Source: Halococcus salifodinae DSM 8989 (GTDB lineage: Archaea > Halobacteriota > Halobacteria > Halobacteriales > Halococcaceae). From it: a stretch of DNA of 35,473 bases. Shown piece by piece: positions 25,039 to 32,242 of the stretch. The translations under genes were made by a program, and so were the position numbers. The stretch lies in assembly GCF_000336935.1 (NCBI RefSeq), contig NZ_AOME01000070.1, positions 102,065 through 137,537 on the forward strand, written 5' to 3'. The stretch's first letter is position 1. Each line of letters starts with the position of its first letter. The notes beneath the pieces were generated by a model, which was given only the letters and a program-made list of their open reading frames with translations, made no database searches and was not told the origin of the DNA.

Positions 25039-25272
25039 CAACCGCACCGCCGAAGCCCTCGTTCGCTTCGCTCACTCGCCCTTCATCCACCAGGTCCGCA
25101 CCGTAATACCACAACATCCGCAGCACGATTCGTCGGAGTCGGGGTCATTCCGACGGAAGCTGTGGTCGGTAGAACTGAGGCGCGTGGTGGCCGTACACGG
25201 CGTATCGAGGTCGAAATTGGACCGTATTTAGCGGCAGGCTCCGCCAACATCTCACACAAGCAAGTATTAATC

Positions 25273-25278
25273 TTTATA
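25273..25278 (+). promoter_or_regulatory. TATA box of the alkaline-phosphatase-superfamily gene
   Basis: TTTATA within AATCTTTATACCC, 26-31 nt before the ATG at 25304, in a locally AT-rich stretch; the clearest archaeal TATA box of the plus-strand genes here. Confidence 0.65.
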
Positions 25279-25303
25279 CCCACGCTGATCCCCGGTATAT
25301 GTC

Positions 25304-26218
25304 ATGCGCAGACTCGGCCGGCACGTCGCCGACGCCTACCGCAACCTCCGCCACGGTGGGCCCGACGTCATCCGGGAGTTTCTTTCGCGGGCGTACTTCG
25401 GAACGGTCCCCTCCGTCGATCCCGATCCTGTCTACGCCGAGGACTGGGACCTCCTGATCGTGCTCGACGCCTGCCGGGCCGACCTCTTCGACGAAGTCGT
25501 GGCCGACGGCAGCTACGAGGGTCTCTACGGCGGCGAATCCCGCATCTCGGCCGGCAGCACCTCGACCGAGTGGATCGAAGGCGTCTTCGGTGACGCCGAC
25601 CCCGACGACCTCCGCGATACGGCGTACATCACGGGCAACCCCTACTCCGAATCCCATCTCGACGAGGAGTCGTTCGGCCTCGTCGACGAAGTCTGGCGGT
25701 ACGCGTGGGACGACGAACTGGGAACGATCCCCGCACGACCGCTGACCGACCGCACCATCGCCGTCGGCCGCGAGCGCTCGTTCGATAGGATGGTCGTCCA
25801 CTACATGCAGCCACACTTCCCCTCGATCCCCGACGGCGACCGCGATACGGGCGTCACCCTCGACGAGTTCGGTGACGAATCGATGTCGGTCTGGGAGGAG
25901 CTTCGCTTCGGCCAGCGGACCGAGAGCGAGGTCTGGGAGAGCTATCGCGCGAACCTCGAATACGTGCTCGGCGAGGTGCAGCTCCTGCTCGATCACGTCG
26001 ACGCCGACCGGGTGGTCGTGACGGCGGACCACGGCAACGCCGTTGGCGAGGCGGGACTGTACGGCCACGCCGAGGGCGTCGCGCTCCCCTGCCTCCGAGA
26101 AGTGCCGTGGTGTAAAACCACCGCGACCGATCGCCGGGTCCACGAACCCGCCCAGTACGACGCTACCGCGACCAGCGGCACGACCGCCGCACGGCTCAAG
26201 TCGCTTGGCTACGCCTGA
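25304..26218 (+). CDS. Alkaline-phosphatase-superfamily hydrolase (phosphatase/phosphodiesterase/sulfatase-like)
   Basis: 304 aa, no signal peptide or membrane segment. Superfamily metal ligands are visible: an N-terminal Asp in LIVLDACRAD (about residue 55), a Ser/Thr nucleophile region AGSTSTEW (about 83-90), a mid His in YMQPHFPS, and ADHGNAVGE (Asp242, His243) followed by YGHAEG. The nucleophile is Ser/Thr, not the Cys of formylglycine sulfatases, so a phospho-substrate is more likely. Haloarchaea keep many such genes near cell-surface glycan loci. A second superfamily member and a flippase-like gene follow, so a role in surface polymer modification is plausible but unproven. A composite element begins at its stop codon. 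Confidence 0.8.
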   Translation: MRRLGRHVADAYRNLRHGGPDVIREFLSRAYFGTVPSVDPDPVYAEDWDLLIVLDACRADLFDEVVADGSYEGLYGGESRISAGSTSTEWIEGVFGDADPDDLRDTAYITGNPYSESHLDEESFGLVDEVWRYAWDDELGTIPARPLTDRTIAVGRERSFDRMVVHYMQPHFPSIPDGDRDTGVTLDEFGDESMSVWEELRFGQRTESEVWESYRANLEYVLGEVQLLLDHVDADRVVVTADHGNAVGEAGLYGHAEGVALPCLREVPWCKTTATDRRVHEPAQYDATATSGTTAARLKSLGYA

Positions 26219-26593
26219 ACGTTTTTACTGCGGGGGTTCGCGCCCTTCGGGCGCTCAACCCCTTGCAAAAACGTTCACCGGAGCGGCGAAGCCGCTCCGA
26301 GCCCTCGTTCGCTTCGCTCACGAGGACATGAAAAACTCCCGCTCGCTCCCTACGGTCGCTCGCGGTGAACCGCGCTCGTTCCACTCGCGCGGACGCTATC
26401 TCCCACACAGCTGACCGCAGCCGCGCCGCCGAAGCCCTCGGTCACTCACTCCGTTCGTTCCCTCGCCCTTCATCCACCAGGAGAGCGAAATCCCCCTGAA
26501 GCACCCACCTCCTGACCCACCGCTCGCCCACCGACCACTGACCCGACTCCGGAAAGTCCTTGACCGGCGGGAGCGCCACTTCGGACAGTAGCC
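26219..26593. repeat. Composite palindromic intergenic element, copy 4
   Basis: This is the most compact copy. From the preceding stop codon: C module with perfect 10-bp inverted repeat GAACGTTTTT (26217-26226) and AAAAACGTTC (26267-26276), nested GGGGTT/AACCCC arms and a GCGCCC-TTC-GGGCGC core (26240-26254). Then a free palindrome 26279-26299 (loop GAA), the B module ATGAAAAACTCCCGCTCGCT to CGCGGT (26328-26366) and the A box complement at 26462-26481. Nothing gene-like was found; 26482-26593 is plain upstream sequence of the next gene with no obvious TATA box. Confidence 0.8.
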
Positions 26594-27844
26594 GTGCCCT
26601 CGAAACCGAATCTCCTCGTGCTCTGTGTCGACTGTCTCCGCGAGGACTGTCTCGCGTCGAGCGCGTCCGACACACCGTTTTTGGACGATTTCAGAGCATC
26701 GGGACTCGCCTGCGAGCAGCTCTTTGCGACCGCGACCACCACGACGCCCGCGGTTGCGAGCCTCCTCACGGGCTCGTACTCCGAGCGCAACGGCGTCCAC
26801 TCGCTCCAGCACGGCCGGCTCGATCCCGAGGTCCCGACGCTCCCCGGAATCCTCGGCGAGCACGGCTGGCACACCGAAGCCCTCGCCACCGGCCCGCTGG
26901 TCGCCGAGACCGGCCTCGATCGCGGGTTCGACGTCTACCGCCACCGCGAAGAGGACGAGTCGCTGTTCGGCGACTGGCGCGAGACTGCCCACGACCGCCT
27001 CGCATCGCTGTCGGAACCGTTCGCGGCGTTCGTCCACTGCTGGGAGCTCCACGAGGACATCGACGTGCCAGCCGCGTACGACGAGCCGGCCTACGGCGAC
27101 ACCGACTACACCCGCGCACTCAGCGCGCTCGATCGGGAACTCCGTGATCTGGTCGAGACGCTCCCCGAGAACACCCTCGTCGCGATCCACGGCGACCACG
27201 GCGAGAGCATCACCCACCGCCACAACCCGCTGCGGCTCCTCGGAAAGAGCGTCCGCGACGCCATCCGATACTACGGCGGCGTCGACACCCGCACCATGGT
27301 CGGCCGACTGAACCGTGCGCTCGACGGGCTCGGCCCCGACATCGATGACCACTTCCTCGAAAACGGCCACGGCGAGAACGTTTTCGACTTCACGACCAAC
27401 GTTCCCTTCCTCCTCGCTGGGCCGGGAATCGACCCCGCGACGATCACCGCTCAAACCCGCCAAATCGACGTACTCCCGACGCTGCTCGCGGCGCTCGACA
27501 TCGATGTCGATGCCGGAACGGACGCCGAAATGGACGGCGATGCGCTCCTGCCGGCGGACGACGTCACCGACCGGCCAGCGTACATTCGAGCGTGCGGTGC
27601 GTCACTCCACCGCACGCGCAACTGGGCGCGCGCGATCCGTCACGACGGCGCGAAGTACATCGAGTATCCCGACCGCGAGTGGTCCGCGGAATGCTACGAT
27701 CTCGACGCCGATCCCCAGGAACTCGCCTCGATCGAGGCCGACCGGCTCGCGGCGCGGCTGCAACGTCACCTTCCAACCGAAGAGCTCGGCGACGCCGAAC
27801 GACTCGACATCGACGCCCGGCTTCGAGATCTCGGCTATCTCTAA
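26594..27844 (+). CDS. Sulfatase-like alkaline-phosphatase-superfamily protein lacking the CxPxR motif
   Basis: 416 aa from the GTG at 26594. The sulfatase fold is clear: LLVLCVDCLRED (Asp13), the nucleophile loop TTTPAVASLLTGSYSERNGVH (quoted here as TTPAVASLLTG) and HGDHGESI. In true sulfatases this loop is C/S-x-P-x-R-A-S-L-L-T-G; here the Cys is Thr (about 50) and the Arg is Val, so formylglycine activation is not expected and hydrolysis or transfer of phosphate-linked groups is more likely. No signal peptide. It converges with the flippase-like gene; the two stop codons share the sequence CTAA. Confidence 0.82.
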   Translation: MPSKPNLLVLCVDCLREDCLASSASDTPFLDDFRASGLACEQLFATATTTTPAVASLLTGSYSERNGVHSLQHGRLDPEVPTLPGILGEHGWHTEALATGPLVAETGLDRGFDVYRHREEDESLFGDWRETAHDRLASLSEPFAAFVHCWELHEDIDVPAAYDEPAYGDTDYTRALSALDRELRDLVETLPENTLVAIHGDHGESITHRHNPLRLLGKSVRDAIRYYGGVDTRTMVGRLNRALDGLGPDIDDHFLENGHGENVFDFTTNVPFLLAGPGIDPATITAQTRQIDVLPTLLAALDIDVDAGTDAEMDGDALLPADDVTDRPAYIRACGASLHRTRNWARAIRHDGAKYIEYPDREWSAECYDLDADPQELASIEADRLAARLQRHLPTEELGDAERLDIDARLRDLGYL

Positions 27845-28878
27845 GCTGGCCGGCCCACGATCGACGCACCACGGATCTTGATCGTCGCCGCCGCGGCGGC
27901 TCCCAGGCTGTTGGTCAGGAAGAACCCGCCGACGCTGTGAATCGTCACCGCCGCGGTCGCGATCGTCGGGCTCACGCTCGTCACGAGCACCAGGAGGGTG
28001 ATGTTGACCGTCTCGATCCCGCCGAGCCCGCCGGGTGTCGGGACGATGCTCGCGGTGGTCCCGATCGGGACGACGAAAAACGGGATGTAGATCGGCACCG
28101 ACGCGCCGACAGCGAGCAGCGCGACCCAGAGCCCGAGCGCCTGGCACGCCCAGCCGGTCGCCGAAAAGGCGAGCGCGGCCGCCACCCGCCGCCGATCGCC
28201 CGCGACGCGCTCGACCGCCTCGACGAAGTTCCCGATCCGGGTTGCGATTTCGTCCGGTTCGAGGGGATCACCTGGAAGCACGCCCGAGATCCGCCGGATC
28301 ACCGGCGTCAGGCCGCTCACGAGCCGGCGCTGGAGCGCGACGCGCCGCCGCCACGCAAGCGCGGCGAGGAGGGGAAGACCGACCGCCGCCACGATCACGC
28401 TGGCGACCAACACTGCGAGCCCATCGCTGAGCGCGACCGCAGTGGCGTAGTAGCCGACCCCGACGACCGCAAAGGACAGCGAGGGAACGAAGTTGAGCGC
28501 GTCGAGGCTCGCGATGGAGGCGAGCGCGGTCTCGAACTCCGTGTCGGAGATGTCGGTCAGCAGCCACGCCGTGACTGGCTCGCTGCTCGCCTGACCGAAC
28601 GGCACCACGTGGTTGATGAACGCCGCAGCGGCGGTGACGAGCACCGAATCGAACGACGAGAGATCGACGCCGAGCGCCGCGAGGATACACCGAAGAGCGA
28701 GCCCCCACGCGAGGAGCCACGCCACGATCGTCGCGGCGACGACACCGACGAGCGGGAGACTGGCGCGCGCGAGCGCCGCGAGCACGTCCTCGACGCCGAC
28801 GAACCAGAACAGCGCGACGAACACGACGCCGGCGGCGGCGAACCCGACGAGCACCGACGAGAGCTTTCCGCGACGCAT
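27841..28878 (-). CDS. Flippase-like integral membrane protein (UPF0104/LPG-synthase TM family)
   Basis: 345 aa with about eight transmembrane helices. Family hallmarks include the AAAFINHVVPFGQASSEP loop (quoted in part: FINHVVPFGQASSEP), the internal charged stretch PDEIATRIGNFVEAVERV and the late VPTPGGLGGIE motif. This is the membrane half of lysylphosphatidylglycerol synthase-type proteins, grouped with putative lipid or lipid-linked-sugar flippases and with AglD C-terminal domains. No glycosyltransferase domain is attached. Together with the two superfamily hydrolases it suggests a surface-polymer neighbourhood. Confidence 0.85.
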   Translation of the reverse strand: MRRGKLSSVLVGFAAAGVVFVALFWFVGVEDVLAALARASLPLVGVVAATIVAWLLAWGLALRCILAALGVDLSSFDSVLVTAAAAFINHVVPFGQASSEPVTAWLLTDISDTEFETALASIASLDALNFVPSLSFAVVGVGYYATAVALSDGLAVLVASVIVAAVGLPLLAALAWRRRVALQRRLVSGLTPVIRRISGVLPGDPLEPDEIATRIGNFVEAVERVAGDRRRVAAALAFSATGWACQALGLWVALLAVGASVPIYIPFFVVPIGTTASIVPTPGGLGGIETVNITLLVLVTSVSPTIATAAVTIHSVGGFFLTNSLGAAAAATIKIRGASIVGRPA

Positions 28879-28965
28879 ATCAGTCCCACACGGGGGGAGC
28901 GCTTGAACCCGGCGGAACCGCTCCGTGACTCGGGGATCGTCCTTCGTTCCGAGACCGGGTCGGCG

Positions 28966-28976
28966 ATATACTTATC
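28966..28976 (+). promoter_or_regulatory. TATA-like box of the FG-GAP lipoprotein gene
   Basis: ATATACTTATC; the TTAT core at 28972-28975 lies 25-28 nt before the ATG at 29000 and argues for that start rather than longer upstream frames. Confidence 0.55.
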
Positions 28977-28999
28977 CCGTCGACCCCCAACCGTGGCGT

Positions 29000-30775
29000 A
29001 TGCGCGAGGGGTTCCGACCGATCGTTCTCGTCGCTGCCGTGGTGCTCGCGGGCTGTCTCGGCGGGGCGACGGGCGGAGCTCCCTCGGACACTGCGCTCTC
29101 GTTCGCCACGGCCGACGACGCCGGTCTCGACTACGAGACGACGGATTCGGGCCTCGGCAACGGCAACGACAGCGTCTACGCCGCGGACTACGACAACGAT
29201 CTCCAGACCGATCTCCTCGCCATCGGCGGTGACGACCCCACGCTGTTCCACAACACCGGCGGCGCGTTCGAGCGATCGGAGGCACTCCCCACGATACCGG
29301 GCCACGTCCAGAGCGCGCTCTTCTTCGATCGTGACGTCGACGGCTGGCAGGACCTCCTCGTGCTCCGGCGGAACGCCACACCGGTCTTCCTCGAAAACCG
29401 CGAGGGCGAGTTCCACCGAGCCGACGTGGGACTCGACGACGAGCTCGCGATCCCGGTGAGTGCAAGCGCCGGCGACTACACCGGCGACGGCTGTCCCGAC
29501 CTCTTCGTCGCCCAGTACGGCGACTGGGAGAACACCACCCCGAGCGCGTGGAACGCGCCGACCACGCTCATCGAGGAGGACAACGGCAACCCGAACCTGC
29601 TCTACCGCGGGACCTGCGCGGACGCCACGAACGGAAGCGGCGGGTTCGAGCGCGCTACTGACGCCGGGATCGAAGGGGCACACTGGAGCCTCGCGACCAG
29701 CTTTGTCGACCTCAACGGCGACGGTCGATCCGACATCCACGTCGCGAACGACTACTACAACGACACGATCTACTACAACGAGGGCGATGGCACGTTCGAA
29801 AAGCGAGTCCTCGGCGAGCAGACCGATCGAAACGGGATGTCCTCCGAGACGGCGGATCTCGACGGCGACGGCCAGCTCGACCTGTTCGTCACCAACATCT
29901 ACTTCCCCGAGAACACGAGCGCGCTGTCCGAACAGGAGCGCGAGCTGTTCGAGAGCTTCGTCGAGAATCGGCTCGGCAAGCGGATGCGGGGCAACAACGT
30001 GCTGCTCGGAGCAAACGAGACGAACAGTACCGACGGGACGGATGGAGCGAACAACGCCGGCAGCACCAGCAGCGCCGGCGACGCCAACAGCACCAGCGTC
30101 GGCGACGCCAACAGCACCAACGCCAGCGACACGGGGTTCACCTACGCCGGCGAGCGTCTCGGCCTACACCGCGGCGGCTGGGGCTGGGCGGCCGCGATCA
30201 CCGACTTCGACAGCGATGGCGAACAGGACGTGTTCCACACCACCCAGACCGTCATCGCATTCAACGACTCCGAGCCACGGTACCCGACCCCGATGACGTG
30301 GGTCCAACACGACGGCGACTTCTACCGCCAGAGCGCGACCGGTATCGGGTTCGAATCGACCAACGGCCGCGGAGTCGCCCATCTCGACTACGATCGCTCC
30401 GGGACCGCTGACCTCGCGCTGGCGACCTACGACGATCGCCACCGGCTCTACCAAAACAACGCCTCGCAGGGTAACAGCCTCCAGGTTCGCGTGCAGTCGG
30501 GAAGCCTGAACCACACCTCGCTCGGCGCGCGAGTGTCCGCCACTACTGGCAACGACACCCAGCTCCGGGTGAACACTGCAAAAGCCGACTATCAGTCCCA
30601 GGACACCCGCTTCCTCCACTTCGGGCTCGGTGAGAGCGAGTCGGTCTCGAAACTTCGGGTGGTGTGGCCCGACGGCACGGAGCGCGTCCTCGAAAACGTC
30701 TCGGCAGGACAGCGAATCGTGGTGACGCCAGGCGGCATCGCCGACCACGCCAGCTATCGGAACGCCACGGGCTGA
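29000..30775 (+). CDS. FG-GAP repeat / ASPIC-UnbV (CRTAC1-like) secreted lipoprotein
   Basis: 591 aa. A short signal peptide ends in a lipobox (LAGC, near residue 20), so the protein is probably lipid-anchored outside the cell. At least seven Ca-binding-type FG-GAP repeats follow, with DxDxDG loops such as DYTGDGCPDLF, DLNGDGRSDIH and DLDGDGQLDLF, forming a beta-propeller. The C-terminus is the ASPIC/UnbV domain (SLGARVSATTG, LHFGLGESESV, VVWPDGTERV). A low-complexity insert rich in Asn, Ser, Gly and Thr (about residues 343-378) interrupts the propeller and contains N-x-S/T sequons. Likely adhesion or extracellular binding; ligand unknown. Confidence 0.88.
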   Translation: MREGFRPIVLVAAVVLAGCLGGATGGAPSDTALSFATADDAGLDYETTDSGLGNGNDSVYAADYDNDLQTDLLAIGGDDPTLFHNTGGAFERSEALPTIPGHVQSALFFDRDVDGWQDLLVLRRNATPVFLENREGEFHRADVGLDDELAIPVSASAGDYTGDGCPDLFVAQYGDWENTTPSAWNAPTTLIEEDNGNPNLLYRGTCADATNGSGGFERATDAGIEGAHWSLATSFVDLNGDGRSDIHVANDYYNDTIYYNEGDGTFEKRVLGEQTDRNGMSSETADLDGDGQLDLFVTNIYFPENTSALSEQERELFESFVENRLGKRMRGNNVLLGANETNSTDGTDGANNAGSTSSAGDANSTSVGDANSTNASDTGFTYAGERLGLHRGGWGWAAAITDFDSDGEQDVFHTTQTVIAFNDSEPRYPTPMTWVQHDGDFYRQSATGIGFESTNGRGVAHLDYDRSGTADLALATYDDRHRLYQNNASQGNSLQVRVQSGSLNHTSLGARVSATTGNDTQLRVNTAKADYQSQDTRFLHFGLGESESVSKLRVVWPDGTERVLENVSAGQRIVVTPGGIADHASYRNATG

Positions 30776-30815
30776 GGATCCTCGCGTCTGCTACTGACGG
30801 TCGTACCGCTGAGCG

Positions 30816-32126
30816 TCACTCCCGATCGGGTCGCGGCCCCGGCAGCGCCCGCAACGAGCGCGGCGGGATCAGGTAGGTCGCCCGGCGTTCGACGTCGAGG
30901 AAGTCGACGATTCCACTGTGGTGGGCGTCCGCGCCGCCGAGATCGTCCATCGCTTTGCGCGCCTCGATGAAGCTCTCCATCCCGCGCTGGATCGAGTTGA
31001 AGTTCATCCCGGCGTCGTAATCGGGCGACGTCCCGACCCCCTCCGACCGCCGGAGGATCTGGGGGTCGAAGTCGTCGTCGCGCGCCCGTGCAGTCTTCTG
31101 TGCGTGGCCCAACCGGCCGTGGTCGTCGGCCTCGCCCTCCAGATCCTCGGCCATCTCCTCGGTGACGCCGCTCTGACCGCCGAGGTTCTCGCCGGTTTCG
31201 CCGACTTCCTCCGCGGTGTGTGCGGTGCTGAACATCTGAGTTACGCGGGCGTCGGCGTCGAGGTCGTACCACGCGTCGAGGTCGATCCCCAGCCGCGAGG
31301 AGAGCTGGGTGGTGCCGCTGGCGAACGGTCCTTCTCGAACGGTCACGCGATCCTCGGCGGGGTTGGTGTCCTGATAGCCCGACTTGTACCCCATCGAGAG
31401 CGGGGCATCGTCGTCGATCGCGTCGTGATCGATCTTCTCGGCGGGCAGTCCCCGCCCGACGACGCCGGTACGGCGATCGACCACCGAGAACACATCGCCG
31501 ATCCCCGCCTCCATCTCGATTCCGTTGAGCGTGTCCTGCTCGCCAAACAGCGCCTCCTCGACCGCGAGCGGGATCGAGCCGTAGTCGCTGTTCAGGGTCA
31601 AGAGTGCGTCGGCGTCGTCGGCACGGTCGGTCGGCTCGTCGAGTTCGTCGAGCACGGCCGTCGGCGTCGGAAGATCGATGTCGTCAGGCAGCGACGCGTC
31701 GAACCGGGCGAAGTACGCGGGCGCGTACCCGAACATGAACAGGAGGCCGTCGTTGAACGTCGCGCCGGCTTCGCCGCCGGTGCCGCGCTCGAAGGCTCGT
31801 TCCACGGTCGAAAAAGCGCTCTCGACGGTCTCGCGCTCGTCGTTCGTCGGCGGCACCGACCCGGTGTACGAAAGCGAGAGCAGCACCTGGTGGCGCGGGA
31901 GAACGGTGTCGCCGTTGGCATCCGTGACGAGGAATTCGTTCCACGCGTGCTGTCGCTCGGGGAGCGACGCGAGGTCCTCGGGGCCGTGGGGAAACTCGGG
32001 CTCACTCGACGAATCGGCGTTCGCCTCCATATCGAGACACGCCGACAGCGCGCTCGCGCCACCGATCGCCACCGCGCTTTTTACGAACGCACGGCGATCG
32101 ATCGGCTGGGGAGGATCCGATGGCAC
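30816..32126 (-). CDS. DyP-peroxidase-like Tat lipoprotein
   Basis: 436 aa from a GTG at 32126, chosen because it places DRRAFVKSAVAIGGASALSAC (quoted in part: DRRAFVKS), a twin-arginine motif, and the lipobox LSAC at the normal distance; a TTG upstream near 32174 is possible. The body resembles dye-decolourising peroxidases: a late GHAQKTARARDDD block with the candidate proximal haem His, followed by QILRRSEGV and MNFNSIQRGMESF. The distal motif, usually GxxDG, reads GYKSGYQDTNP, so the catalytic Asp may be replaced. Exported and lipid-anchored, probably a haem protein or a non-catalytic relative. It converges with the FG-GAP gene, 40 nt apart. Confidence 0.7.
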   Translation of the reverse strand: MPSDPPQPIDRRAFVKSAVAIGGASALSACLDMEANADSSSEPEFPHGPEDLASLPERQHAWNEFLVTDANGDTVLPRHQVLLSLSYTGSVPPTNDERETVESAFSTVERAFERGTGGEAGATFNDGLLFMFGYAPAYFARFDASLPDDIDLPTPTAVLDELDEPTDRADDADALLTLNSDYGSIPLAVEEALFGEQDTLNGIEMEAGIGDVFSVVDRRTGVVGRGLPAEKIDHDAIDDDAPLSMGYKSGYQDTNPAEDRVTVREGPFASGTTQLSSRLGIDLDAWYDLDADARVTQMFSTAHTAEEVGETGENLGGQSGVTEEMAEDLEGEADDHGRLGHAQKTARARDDDFDPQILRRSEGVGTSPDYDAGMNFNSIQRGMESFIEARKAMDDLGGADAHHSGIVDFLDVERRATYLIPPRSLRALPGPRPDRE

Positions 32127-32242
32127 GGCCGGGCCAACGGTGTCGGAACGGAAAGCTGTGTCGTCGTGTGACAAATTCGCCAACAGCGGTCGCGATTGTC
32201 GGGACGACCGCGGCCGGCTGGCAGTCTCGGCCGGCGATGGCG

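Larger units (their letters stand above)
24710..25303. repeat. Composite palindromic intergenic element, copy 3, plus promoter of the next gene
   Basis: No convincing gene in this 594-nt gap. Reading rightward from the pan stop: C module bounded by AACGTTTTT (24712-24720) and AAAAACGTT (24875-24883); B module ATGAAAAACTCCCGCGAGCG to CGCGGT (24885-24923); an array of 18-bp repeats (24961-25038); and the A box as its complement CTCGCCCTTCATCCACCAGG (25075-25094). Triloop palindromes inside C are at 24766-24784 (GGA), 24795-24817 (TTC, one mismatch), 24823-24841 (TTC) and 24846-24866 (TTC). The remaining 25095-25303 carries only a promoter: TTTATA at 25273-25278, about 28 nt before the next ATG. 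Confidence 0.8.

Noticed and set aside
24882-25126. Pro/Thr-repeat or Gly/Val-repeat small proteins in the third element
   Set aside because: Both strands are open only because of the 18-bp repeat; reading frames of the conserved A box differ between element copies.
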